This document shows, piece after piece, positions 1 to 5,616 of a stretch of 6,343 nucleotides of DNA. The DNA comes from Deltaproteobacteria bacterium (GTDB lineage Bacteria > Desulfobacterota > SM23-61), in assembly GCA_029857975.1 (NCBI GenBank), contig JAOUFX010000189.1:1-6343 (forward strand), written 5' to 3'. Made by a program: the position numbers and the translations under genes. Below the pieces are notes generated by a model that did no database searches, had not been told where the DNA came from, and saw only the letters and a list, made by a program, of their open reading frames with translations. How positions within the stretch are numbered: position 1 is the first letter of the stretch; the number at the start of each line of letters is the position of its first letter.

Positions 1-2
1 AT

Positions 3-590
3 TTAATGTTTCAGGAGACCTTCGGCCCGAATCAGATCTTCCGGAGTATTTACGTTTAAAAAGGAGACCAGCTGGGGGTCGAAGGGGAGGATTTCTTCGG
101 CGGTCACCTCTCTCTTTTTTACTTTGGGGAAGAAGTCAATTATTTTTAAGTTCTTCTCTTGTAGTAAGTCTTCCATGAAAGGCAAGCATTTTAGGGAATA
201 AACTGCATGCAGAGGCTGCCAGCCATCCTCCGTTTTCGGAATGACGATGTCGTAACCGGGCGAGAGGGCGCTTAAATGGCTGATCAAGGCTTTGTTGAGA
301 AACGGCATATCGCATGCCGCCACGAAAGCATGAGAGTGGGAAGCATGAAAGAGGCCGGTATAGATGCCCCCCAACGCTCCTCCCTCCGTAAAAAGATCGG
401 AAATCATCCGCAGGTTCAGGTCCAGATAATCCAGAGGAGAATTGGTCACCAGGAAAACTTCATCGAAAAGATCGACGAAGAGCTTCTTCGTACGGTCGAT
501 GATGCGTTGGCCCTTAATTTCAAGAAAGGCTTTATTTTTCCCCATGCGGAGGTTTTTCCCTCCGGCGAGGATGAGTCCGGTAATTTTCAC
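3..590 (-). CDS. mobA: Molybdenum cofactor guanylyltransferase MobA
   Basis: MobA transfers GMP from GTP to molybdopterin in the cytoplasm, giving the guanine dinucleotide cofactor used by DMSO-reductase-family enzymes such as formate dehydrogenases. The 195-residue protein has the usual family length and is complete. Its N-terminus carries the nucleotide-binding signature LAGGKNLRMGKNK (residues 8-20). Other conserved pieces are GGALGGIYTGL (70-80), the metal-binding ACDMPF (92-97), QPLHAVYS (125-132) and the C-terminal NVNTPEDL (179-186). The start codon is GTG (590-588), placed immediately before the signature; the next in-frame ATG would remove it. No strong Shine-Dalgarno sequence is visible. 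The gene begins 24 nt after the stop of the lipoprotein gene and is probably cotranscribed with it. Relatives that transfer CMP (MocA) look similar, but the motif set and length fit MobA best. Confidence 0.93.
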   Translation of the reverse strand: MKITGLILAGGKNLRMGKNKAFLEIKGQRIIDRTKKLFVDLFDEVFLVTNSPLDYLDLNLRMISDLFTEGGALGGIYTGLFHASHSHAFVAACDMPFLNKALISHLSALSPGYDIVIPKTEDGWQPLHAVYSLKCLPFMEDLLQEKNLKIIDFFPKVKKREVTAEEILPFDPQLVSFLNVNTPEDLIRAEGLLKH

Positions 591-614
591 CTGGAAGTCA
601 GAAAATCGTTGCGT

Positions 615-935
615 TTACGATTTCTTCTTTTTTCCTTTCAGTTGAGCTTTCAAGGTGTCAATTTCGTTCTGCAAGGTTTGGTTCTGGGTGTGGAGTGAAG
701 AAATTTGCAGATTAAGCTCGGCGATCTGGCTGTACAACGACGAGTTTTCAGTGGTCCGTTTATTTATTTCGGATTTCAATTTATCGACTTCTGCGGTGAG
801 GTCATTCACATCTTTCTTTAATTGCTCGTTTTCAGCCTTCAGACCTCCTGTACACCCGACAATCAGAAAGAGGGCAGCAAAAATTAATAAGGTAACGCCC
901 AATGGAACAACGCTTCTTGGACCTAATCTAATCAT
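615..935 (-). CDS. Small coiled-coil lipoprotein
   Basis: This is a predicted exported lipoprotein of 106 residues. The N-terminus is basic (R3, R7), followed by a hydrophobic stretch (about 9-26) and a lipobox LIVGC with Cys28 as the lipidation site. From Leu32 to Leu99 the chain is one uninterrupted heptad repeat. Position d is Leu at 32, 39, 46, 53, 67, 74, 81, 88 and 95, broken only by Arg60. Position a is V43, V50, I57, I71, I78, I92 and L99, with Asn at 36, 64 and 85. Buried asparagines at a often favour parallel dimers. The tail is lysine-rich (GKKKKS). It resembles Lpp-type or SlyB/YbgF-like coiled-coil envelope proteins in architecture only; I do not recognise a family. The ATG is supported by GGAGG (949-945), 9 nt upstream. 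It lies 24 nt before mobA, downstream of a clear promoter. Confidence 0.85.
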   Translation of the reverse strand: MIRLGPRSVVPLGVTLLIFAALFLIVGCTGGLKAENEQLKKDVNDLTAEVDKLKSEINKRTTENSSLYSQIAELNLQISSLHTQNQTLQNEIDTLKAQLKGKKKKS

Positions 936-947
936 GCAAAGGATCCT

Positions 948-992
948 CCGCTAAATCTTAATATTTACAAATATATACTAAACTTTTAGCGG
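948..992. repeat. Inverted repeat bracketing the lipoprotein -10 box
   Basis: CCGCTAAA (948-955) and TTTAGCGG (985-992) are perfect 8-bp inverted arms separated by 29 bp. One arm sits in the -35/-10 spacer of the lipoprotein promoter. The other lies in the leader and runs into the Shine-Dalgarno sequence. Because the outer arm is upstream of the expected transcript start, an RNA hairpin from this promoter is unlikely; a protein operator with looped or dimer-dimer binding fits better. The same TTTAGCGG octamer recurs at 1165-1172 and inside a coding region at 5926, so chance is possible. Confidence 0.4.
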
Positions 993-1000
993 TATGTCAA
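972..1000 (-). promoter_or_regulatory. Sigma70-like promoter of the lipoprotein-mobA unit
   Basis: Reading the minus strand, a perfect -35 box TTGACA (1000-995) is followed by a 17-nt spacer and TATATA (977-972). The expected transcript start is near 965, leaving a leader of about 30 nt that contains the GGAGG ribosome site. The repeat copy at 1014-1031 ends 13 nt upstream of the -35 box. Confidence 0.75.
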
Positions 1001-1013
1001 ATAGGATGATCTT

Positions 1014-1031
1014 CTTGCCCCCTTCACTTTT
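1014..1031 (-). repeat. Dispersed 18-bp motif, copy 1, upstream of the lipoprotein promoter
   Basis: The minus strand reads AAAAGTGAAGGGGGCAAG. It ends 13 nt before the TTGACA box of the lipoprotein promoter, and its centre is about 58 bp upstream of the expected transcript start. It matches copy 3 next to radA, including part of the A/T-rich upstream flank (AATTTTAAAAGTGA versus AAATTTAAAAGTGA). This copy has five Gs; the other two have six. Confidence 0.7.
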
Positions 1032-1278
1032 AAATTTCAAGAGTATTTTCAAGCCCGGAGAGGCAGGAATATGCTTCGTTTGGCCAAGGAGGCAGTTGTT
1101 CGATACTATTTAGGCGCTTAACTTCCACCGTTACAGGAAGCTGTGAGATCCCTTTCCGCGCTCTTTTAGCGGAAAAAAAGGGGGAAGATGAGGTAAAATA
1201 TTTCCCGCCGCTTGGCCGGCACTCAGCATCTCCCTGCCTCTTTCTTGCCGATCTTTATGAAGTTACAGCTCAATCGGC

Positions 1279-1296
1279 AAAGTGAAGGGGGGCAAG
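1279..1296 (+). repeat. Dispersed 18-bp motif, copy 2, no promoter beside it
   Basis: The plus strand reads AAAGTGAAGGGGGGCAAG, matching copies 1 and 3 in the opposite orientation. No -35-like hexamer occurs 13 nt downstream; the sequence there is AAAAAT. Its first two bases overlap the right arm of the 8-bp inverted repeat 1245-1280. It lies about 70 bp beyond the stop of the cytochrome gene. Confidence 0.65.
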
Positions 1297-1363
1297 GGAT
1301 GATCTCAAGAAAAATCGCAAAATCCGTCACTCCTGAGAAAGCATTCCCGCCTTCTCTTTTATT

Positions 1364-2731
1364 TCATTGCCGATGGCGGATTTTCTGGAGATAAGTGCGA
1401 TAATCGAAATTGGGGCTATTGGCCGGATTATGACATTTACGGCATTGGTCTTCAGCCACAGGGGAGAAGCTGCGGCGCAGTTCCGGATGTCCTTCGGCCG
1501 GGCCATGGCAAGCTTCGCACTGGACATTGGCAAAGAAAGCATTGGGATTTTTGACAACCCCCAAGCCGGTGGTGTGGCAGGGCAGGCAGGTGGGGTCGGA
1601 AGATTTATTTTGCCGGGATAAGGTTTGATACGCCCTGGCGTGGGCAGTTCCCGCCCAGCTTTGATGTTGCTGCGGATGGCAGGAGATACAGTGATTTTCT
1701 CCCATATATAAAGGAGTAACGGGGATCACCACCTCACGACGGATAGCCGGAGGGCTTCTCCGGGGGCTGGCCTGGGGCCGGGTTGGGATAAGTTTCTGCA
1801 GATCGGCTTTATACTGGACGAGCCATTCCTGTACCTGAGGATGATCGGCAAATTTCGCCGAGAGAGTGACCAGTTGAAAGTGAGAATAAATCCTCTTTTG
1901 CTCGACGAAAAAATCCACTTGGCCCAGGTGCTCCCCTCGAGAACCGGCCATGATGATTTCTGAACCATTGGCATCAATGGGATTCGGTTGATGATGGGAA
2001 ACATGGCCGCTTAGAATAAATTGGATGCCCGGAACATTTTTGGCGAGCATTTCCTGCTCGGGCAGTTCCATATGGCCCAGGACAGCGATGACCTTACATT
2101 TTTTCTTCTTTAACTCGGCGACGAATTTCTTGGCAACCTCGATGGGATCGGCAAGGTAGTACTTTTTGCTTTCTTCGGGAGAACCTCCTATAGAAACCTC
2201 CTTGGAAATTAAACCTAAGAAACCGATTTTGACTCCCTGGAATTCTTTTATTAAGTAAGGTTTGAAAACAGGTTTATGGGATCGGGTAAACATGAGATTG
2301 GCGGCCAGAAAAGGGAAATTCGCCCGTTTACTCATCCGTATGATTTCGCCCACTCCGAAGGAAAAATCAAGTTCTCCGGGAGTAAAGGCATCATAGCCCA
2401 TCAAGTTATAAGTTTTCATGTAAAGTGCAGCCTTGAAGTCTCCTATTTTTTTTTCGTTGGGATACCCAGTGCGGGGGCGATAATAAAGAAGGTCGCCCGT
2501 ATCCACCAGGATCATATTGGGCTTCCCCCGCCGTAACTGTTCGATGCAAGTCGCCCGCCTGGCCAGACCGCCAAGTAAATTATCCCTTCAGCCGCAGGGC
2601 TCCACTTCGCCGTGGACGTTAGAGGAAAAAATGATGGTGATGATCCGGTCCGCACTGGGAGCCGGAGGTTGCCCCCATAGGGAGAGGGGAAAGAGACAGA
2701 CCAAAAAAATTCCTAATAAGTATTTTTTCAT
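1364..2731 (-). CDS. Secreted UshA-like metallophosphoesterase/tetraheme cytochrome c, probable selenoprotein
   Basis: This is one 455-residue frame read through an in-frame TGA at codon 48 (2590-2588). Residues 1-20 form a signal peptide (MKKYLLGIF..., hydrophobic to about 18, cleavage probably near G20). The 5'-nucleotidase-like domain runs from about 30 to 310. It holds NVHG (38-41), EPCG-[TGA] (44-48), GGLARRAT (54-61), DTGD (77-80), GELD (119-122), LGH (218-220) and GHVSHH (242-247). The C-terminal part (about 345-434) resembles the cytochrome c554 family and has four CXXCH heme sites: CISCH (348), CLPCH (382), CEACH (405) and CRKCH (430). Heme attachment requires export, which agrees with the signal peptide. 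The ATG at 2731 has GAGG 8 nt upstream, overlapping the radA stop, so translation is probably coupled. Asn38 stands where UshA has its metal Asp, and GELD replaces GNHE, so ordinary nucleotidase activity is doubtful. The substrate is unknown. If the TGA were a true stop, only a 47-residue fragment and a signal-less remainder from Met73 would result. Confidence 0.87.
2558..2575 (-). promoter_or_regulatory. Candidate bacterial SECIS hairpin
   Basis: Bases 13-18 after the TGA (CTTGGC) pair with bases 25-30 (GCCAGG) through six pairs, one of them a G-U wobble, closing the six-base loop GGTCTG. In E. coli fdhF, as I recall it, codons 7 and 8 after the UGA are also GGT CTG, placed in the SECIS loop that binds SelB. 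The loop bases and their distance from the UGA are therefore identical here. The bulged U of the fdhF stem is not evident. The hairpin also encodes the conserved GGLA residues, so part of its sequence is constrained by protein function. Confidence 0.72.
2588..2590 (-). other. In-frame TGA, probable selenocysteine codon (Sec48)
   Basis: The minus strand reads GAG CCC TGC GGC TGA AGG GAT AAT, that is E-P-C-G-[TGA]-R-D-N. The frame is intact on both sides: signal peptide and NVHG motif before it, LLGGLARR and the rest of the domain after it. Relatives, as I recall them, have Cys at this place (PCGC), the usual replacement partner of selenocysteine. No frameshift is needed to join the two halves. 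A TGC-to-TGA mutation or sequencing error is the main alternative, but it would not explain the hairpin. Confidence 0.82.
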
Positions 2732-2741
2732 CAAACCATCC

Positions 2742-4112
2742 TCAAAAAAGGATTTCTAAGACTTCTTCCACCGAGCCAATACCGACGATTTCCAATCCAG
2801 CTAATTCGAGGGTTATGCGGGAACGATTACTCTGCGGCAATAGACAACGCTTAAAACCCAGCTTGGATGCTTCTTTCATACGCATTTCTGCCTGGTGGAT
2901 ACCGCGCACCTCGCCAGCCAATCCAACTTCTCCGATGACCATGGTTTTAAATGGGATGGGTTTATCGAGAAAAGAAGATGCCACGGCCGAGACCACGCCC
3001 AGGTCGACAGCCGGTTCATCTACGCGAACCCCCCCCGCCACATTAACGAAAATATCCTGCTGGGCCAAGTTCATTCCCACTTTTTTCTCCAGAACGGCTA
3101 CCAGCAATGAAACCCGGTTGGGATCTACACCAATGGCTGTACGCCGGGGCATGCCATAGGAGGTGGGGCTGACCAGGGCCTGGAGTTCCACGAGGATGGG
3201 CCGGGAACCTTCGAGGCTGGAAATGACCACCGATCCGGGAACGTCTATGGGCCGCTCAGCCAGAAAGAGTTCCGAAGGGTTGGCCACTTCTTCCAGCCCG
3301 CCGTCTTTCATCTCAAAAACTCCGATTTCATTAGTGGACCCGAAGCGGTTCTTTACCGCCCGCAGGATGCGGTAGGGATGCCCTCTGTCTCCCTCGAAGT
3401 AAAGCACCGTGTCCACAATATGCTCCAGTACTCGCGGCCCGGCGATGGCTCCTTCCTTGGTTACATGCCCAATGAGAAAAGTGGATAGATTGGTGGATTT
3501 GGACAGGAGCATGAGCTTTCCGGCAGATTCCCGCACCTGGCTGATTGATCCGGGAGCAGATTGGAGTTGAGCCGTGAAAACGGTCTGGATGGAATCAATG
3601 ACCGCAACTTTTGGTTTTAGCTTTTTGAGGTCCTCGATAATCTTCTCCAGTGAGTTTTCAGCCAGGACATAAAGATTCGAGGAGGAAACTCCGATACGGT
3701 CCGCCCGTATCTTGGTTTGACGAAGGGATTCTTCACCGGAGACATAAAGGACGCTGACCCCTTTCCTGGCCAGTTTATCCAATGCCTGCAAAAGAAGGGT
3801 GGATTTGCCGATTCCCGGGTCGCCGCCAATGAGGACAACGGAACCAATGACTAAACCCCCTCCCAGAACGCGATCGAATTCGCTGACATCGGTTTTTAAC
3901 CTTCCTTCTTCGCAAGTCTCGATAACTGTGATGGATTGCGGAGGAAAAGCCTGCCCGGAGATCGAGATGGCCTGGGCTGAACGTTCCGGCAAGGCCGATA
4001 ATTGTTCTTCGACGAAAGAATTCCAGGAGCCGCAATCCGGGCACTTGCCCAACCATTTCGGGGCTTGATAACCGCAATTCTGGCAACCAAAAACAGTTTT
4101 AATTTTAGTCAT
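2742..4112 (-). CDS. radA: DNA repair protein RadA (Sms)
   Basis: RadA is a RecA-like ATPase that helps process recombination intermediates and drives branch migration in the cytoplasm. The 456-residue protein is complete and has all family parts in order. These are a C4 zinc finger (C10-x2-C13 and C24-x2-C27, with GYQAPKWLGKCPDCGSW between and after), Walker A GDPGIGKST (97-105), Walker B VAVID (169-173), the RadA signature KNRFG (254-258) and a Lon-protease-like C-terminal domain (about 285-456). I chose the ATG at 4112, which gives the standard start just before FGCQNCG. A TTG at 4169 extends the frame by 19 residues, but that stretch is the promoter. The leader is only about 21 nt and shows no clear Shine-Dalgarno sequence. 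The stop is 10 nt before the cytochrome gene, which suggests a shared transcript without an obvious functional link. Confidence 0.97.
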   Translation of the reverse strand: MTKIKTVFGCQNCGYQAPKWLGKCPDCGSWNSFVEEQLSALPERSAQAISISGQAFPPQSITVIETCEEGRLKTDVSEFDRVLGGGLVIGSVVLIGGDPGIGKSTLLLQALDKLARKGVSVLYVSGEESLRQTKIRADRIGVSSSNLYVLAENSLEKIIEDLKKLKPKVAVIDSIQTVFTAQLQSAPGSISQVRESAGKLMLLSKSTNLSTFLIGHVTKEGAIAGPRVLEHIVDTVLYFEGDRGHPYRILRAVKNRFGSTNEIGVFEMKDGGLEEVANPSELFLAERPIDVPGSVVISSLEGSRPILVELQALVSPTSYGMPRRTAIGVDPNRVSLLVAVLEKKVGMNLAQQDIFVNVAGGVRVDEPAVDLGVVSAVASSFLDKPIPFKTMVIGEVGLAGEVRGIHQAEMRMKEASKLGFKRCLLPQSNRSRITLELAGLEIVGIGSVEEVLEILF

Positions 4113-4139
4113 AGCTGAATGAGAAGCGGAGTTTTTATG

Positions 4140-4169
4140 ATTATAGGTTGGCTCCTTCTTCAAAGTCAA
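4140..4169 (-). promoter_or_regulatory. Sigma70-like promoter of radA
   Basis: The minus strand reads TTGACT (4169-4164), an 18-nt spacer, then a perfect TATAAT (4145-4140). The expected transcript start is near 4133, about 21 nt before the radA ATG. The repeat copy at 4183-4200 ends 13 nt upstream of the -35 box. This promoter probably also serves the downstream cytochrome gene. Confidence 0.75.
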
Positions 4170-4182
4170 CGGCTAAACCAAA

Positions 4183-4200
4183 CTTGCCCCCCGTCACTTT
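4183..4200 (-). repeat. Dispersed 18-bp motif, copy 3, upstream of the radA promoter
   Basis: The minus strand reads AAAGTGACGGGGGGCAAG, with one substitution relative to copy 2, and then 13 nt to the TTGACT box. This is the same spacing as copy 1 to its promoter. It lies between the divergent radA and 60-residue-protein genes, so it could act on either. Confidence 0.7.
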
Positions 4201-4268
4201 TAAAATTCCGTTTCTTCCTGGAATCGAAAAAAATTATTAAACATCTAAAATCAATCAAGGAGGAAAAA

Positions 4269-4451
4269 ATGGAAAAGAATAAGAAAAAATTGGAAAATAC
4301 CTTTGAAGAAATAAGTTGCGAGGATGCCTGTCAGGAATGCAACTGCTTTGCCGACTCGGAAGATGCTCTTTTGGATTTGGAGAAGATGACCGCCGAGAAG
4401 AAAAAAGAGTACCTGGATGAACTTTTACGCAACCGTTCCTTTGGCCGCTGA
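4269..4451 (+). CDS. Small acidic protein with a cysteine cluster
   Basis: This is a 60-residue protein I do not recognise. The start is fixed by a strong AGGAGG (4258-4263), 5 nt before the ATG; the upstream extension of the frame has no ribosome site. It has a lysine-rich N-terminus (residues 3-7) and then a compact cluster C17-x3-C21-x2-C24-x-C26 set among acidic residues. The C-terminal half looks helical and charged, with a basic end (RNRSFGR). The cysteine spacing would suit a metal or small Fe-S site, or regulatory disulfides; this is inference. No signal peptide or membrane segment is visible. It is divergent from radA, with no confident promoter of its own; a TAAAAT (4246-4251) lacks a good -35 partner. 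Confidence 0.72.
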   Translation: MEKNKKKLENTFEEISCEDACQECNCFADSEDALLDLEKMTAEKKKEYLDELLRNRSFGR

Positions 4452-4644
4452 GGATAAAGAGAAAGCAGCGATCCTTTCCTCCAATTCCTCAATGACCAGT
4501 ACCTGATGAGGACGGATGGAATGGTAAATTTCGCATCTTCTCTCGGACTTTCATTTTTTAATAGTTTCCCCAAGAAATATTTGATATATTTTGATGGTCT
4601 TTTTTTGAAAGGGATTCCAATTTTTAAATCACCGGGAGAGCCGC
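4452..4644. other. Intergenic gap before the membrane-SCP2 gene
   Basis: This gap is 193 bp and becomes A/T-rich toward its right end. A TATATT (4585-4590) could be a -10 box for the downstream gene, but no matching -35 box is seen. There is no hairpin followed by a T-run, so I cannot place a terminator for the 60-residue gene. Confidence 0.4.
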
Positions 4645-5616
4645 ATGGGGAAAAAGGCGGAAAAGATTCTTTTCGTAACCTCTTTTTTACCCGTAGCCGC
4701 TTTCAAAATCATTGCCCGGATAGGGGAAGCAACCTGGGACCAGGCCAAATTGGCTGTGGTAATAGGCTTCATCCTGGCGGTGGTGCAGTATGTCAGCGCC
4801 CGTAAGATTCTCAAGTACAACACCTACCTGGAAAAAGCCTTTTTAGGCTTTCTTTTTATCGGGACCCTCTGGGTTTACGCTTTGCCATCGGACCTGGCCC
4901 ATGTTTTTGTGGATCATTCCGTAGCGCTTCTTTACTTTACTCTTTTCCTTATGACCTTACTGCCGCAACTTTTCGGTTATGACCCCTTTACTTATGCTGT
5001 TGCCAAACAATGGTACCCGGAGTCAGTCTGGGGGACGCCTGATTTCCGCCTCCTTAATTTTCGGATCACCTATGTGTGGAGTTTGGTTTTCTTGGCAGCC
5101 TTCCTGTCCAGCCATCTGGGACACGGAAAGCCTTTGTACGCCATTGTCATTCCTTTTGCCCTTTGCATCGGAATTGGGGTGGTCTTTTCTAAAAAATACC
5201 CAGATTTTTACTTGCAGCGAAAATATCGGGTAAGCCCGGAGGCTGCAGCGGCCGTTCCTAATTCAGCCGCAAAACTGATTGAGGGAATGCCCAACGCATT
5301 CGATCCTGCTGCTGCGGGAGACCTGCAAGCCGGGATCCAGTTCGCTGTTTCCGGAGAAGGGGGAGGGAAGTGGGTAATCTCGATCGCCGGGGGGCGATGT
5401 AAGGTTCGACCCGGAGAAGTCGATGCCCCCGATCTGACGATAGAAACTCCAGATGAGGTGTGGGTAAAAATAGCCAAAGGAGAGATCGATCGACCACGAG
5501 CCTTGATTGAAGGGCTTTATAAAGTAAAAGGCGACATGAAATTATTGGCACGCATGCCTCAACTCTTTGGAGCCCGCAGGGGAGTACGGGAGATACAGGA
5601 AGGGAAGATGTCATGA
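4645..5616 (+). CDS. Membrane protein with C-terminal SCP2 lipid-binding domain
   Basis: This 323-residue protein has two parts. The N-terminal half is an integral membrane region with about five or six hydrophobic segments, near residues 8-23 (weaker), 35-52, 65-82, 91-109, 142-158 and 163-182. The C-terminal part (about 205-308) resembles the SCP2 sterol-transfer domain. It starts with a helix (AAKLIEGMPNAFDP), continues through strands ending in DAPDLTIETPDEVWVKIAKGE, and closes with a helix-rich GLYKVKGDMKLLARMPQLF. SCP2 domains bind lipids or fatty acyl groups in a hydrophobic pocket, so a membrane-lipid role is plausible but the substrate is unknown. The ATG has GGAG (4635-4638) 6 nt upstream. 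The TGA overlaps the ATG of the next gene (ATGA), indicating translational coupling with the flavoprotein. Confidence 0.88.
   Translation: MGKKAEKILFVTSFLPVAAFKIIARIGEATWDQAKLAVVIGFILAVVQYVSARKILKYNTYLEKAFLGFLFIGTLWVYALPSDLAHVFVDHSVALLYFTLFLMTLLPQLFGYDPFTYAVAKQWYPESVWGTPDFRLLNFRITYVWSLVFLAAFLSSHLGHGKPLYAIVIPFALCIGIGVVFSKKYPDFYLQRKYRVSPEAAAAVPNSAAKLIEGMPNAFDPAAAGDLQAGIQFAVSGEGGGKWVISIAGGRCKVRPGEVDAPDLTIETPDEVWVKIAKGEIDRPRALIEGLYKVKGDMKLLARMPQLFGARRGVREIQEGKMS

Larger units (their letters stand above)
1001..1363. other. Gene-free stretch between the cytochrome and lipoprotein genes
   Basis: I find no convincing gene here in either direction. The stretch holds two copies of the 18-bp motif in opposite orientation (1014-1031 and 1279-1296). 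It also holds a 7-bp hairpin TTTCCGC/GCGGAAA (1153-1159 with 1169-1175, 9-nt loop) and an 8-bp inverted repeat TTGCCGAT/ATCGGCAA (1245-1252 with 1273-1280, 20-nt loop). Neither hairpin is followed by a T-run in either direction, so neither is a standard intrinsic terminator. No tRNA or rRNA was seen. Confidence 0.6.

Noticed and set aside
276..698. 140-codon plus-strand frame
   Set aside because: It is an antisense shadow of mobA and the lipoprotein gene, with no domain or ribosome site.
1071..1121. 16-residue reading frame (MLRLAKEAVVRYYLGA) on the plus strand
   Set aside because: It is too short to support, with only a weak GAGAGG upstream; nothing else indicates translation.
1153..1175. 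Hairpin TTTCCGC/GCGGAAA as the terminator of the cytochrome gene
   Set aside because: No T-run follows it on either strand in the direction of transcription.
1014..1296. Small transposable element bounded by the inverted copies 1 and 2 of the 18-bp motif
   Set aside because: The third copy stands alone beside radA, two copies sit at the same distance from promoters, and no target-site duplication was seen.
1212..1394. 60-codon plus-strand frame
   Set aside because: It overlaps the end of the cytochrome gene in antisense, lacks a ribosome site and has no protein-like pattern.
2516..2731. Frameshifted or decayed pseudogene as the explanation for the split cytochrome gene
   Set aside because: Both sides of the TGA are in the same frame, all motifs are intact, no other stop occurs, and a SECIS-like hairpin follows.
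4113..4169. 19-residue N-terminal extension of RadA from a TTG codon
   Set aside because: The stretch contains TTGACT and TATAAT at 18-nt spacing, has no ribosome site before the TTG, and RadA proteins normally start just before the zinc finger.
4434..4545. Minus-strand frame ending HQVLVIEELEERIAAFSL... opposite the end of the 60-residue gene
   Set aside because: It reads like protein for about 35 residues but has no start codon or ribosome site and is cut upstream by a TGA without any supporting context; at most a gene remnant.
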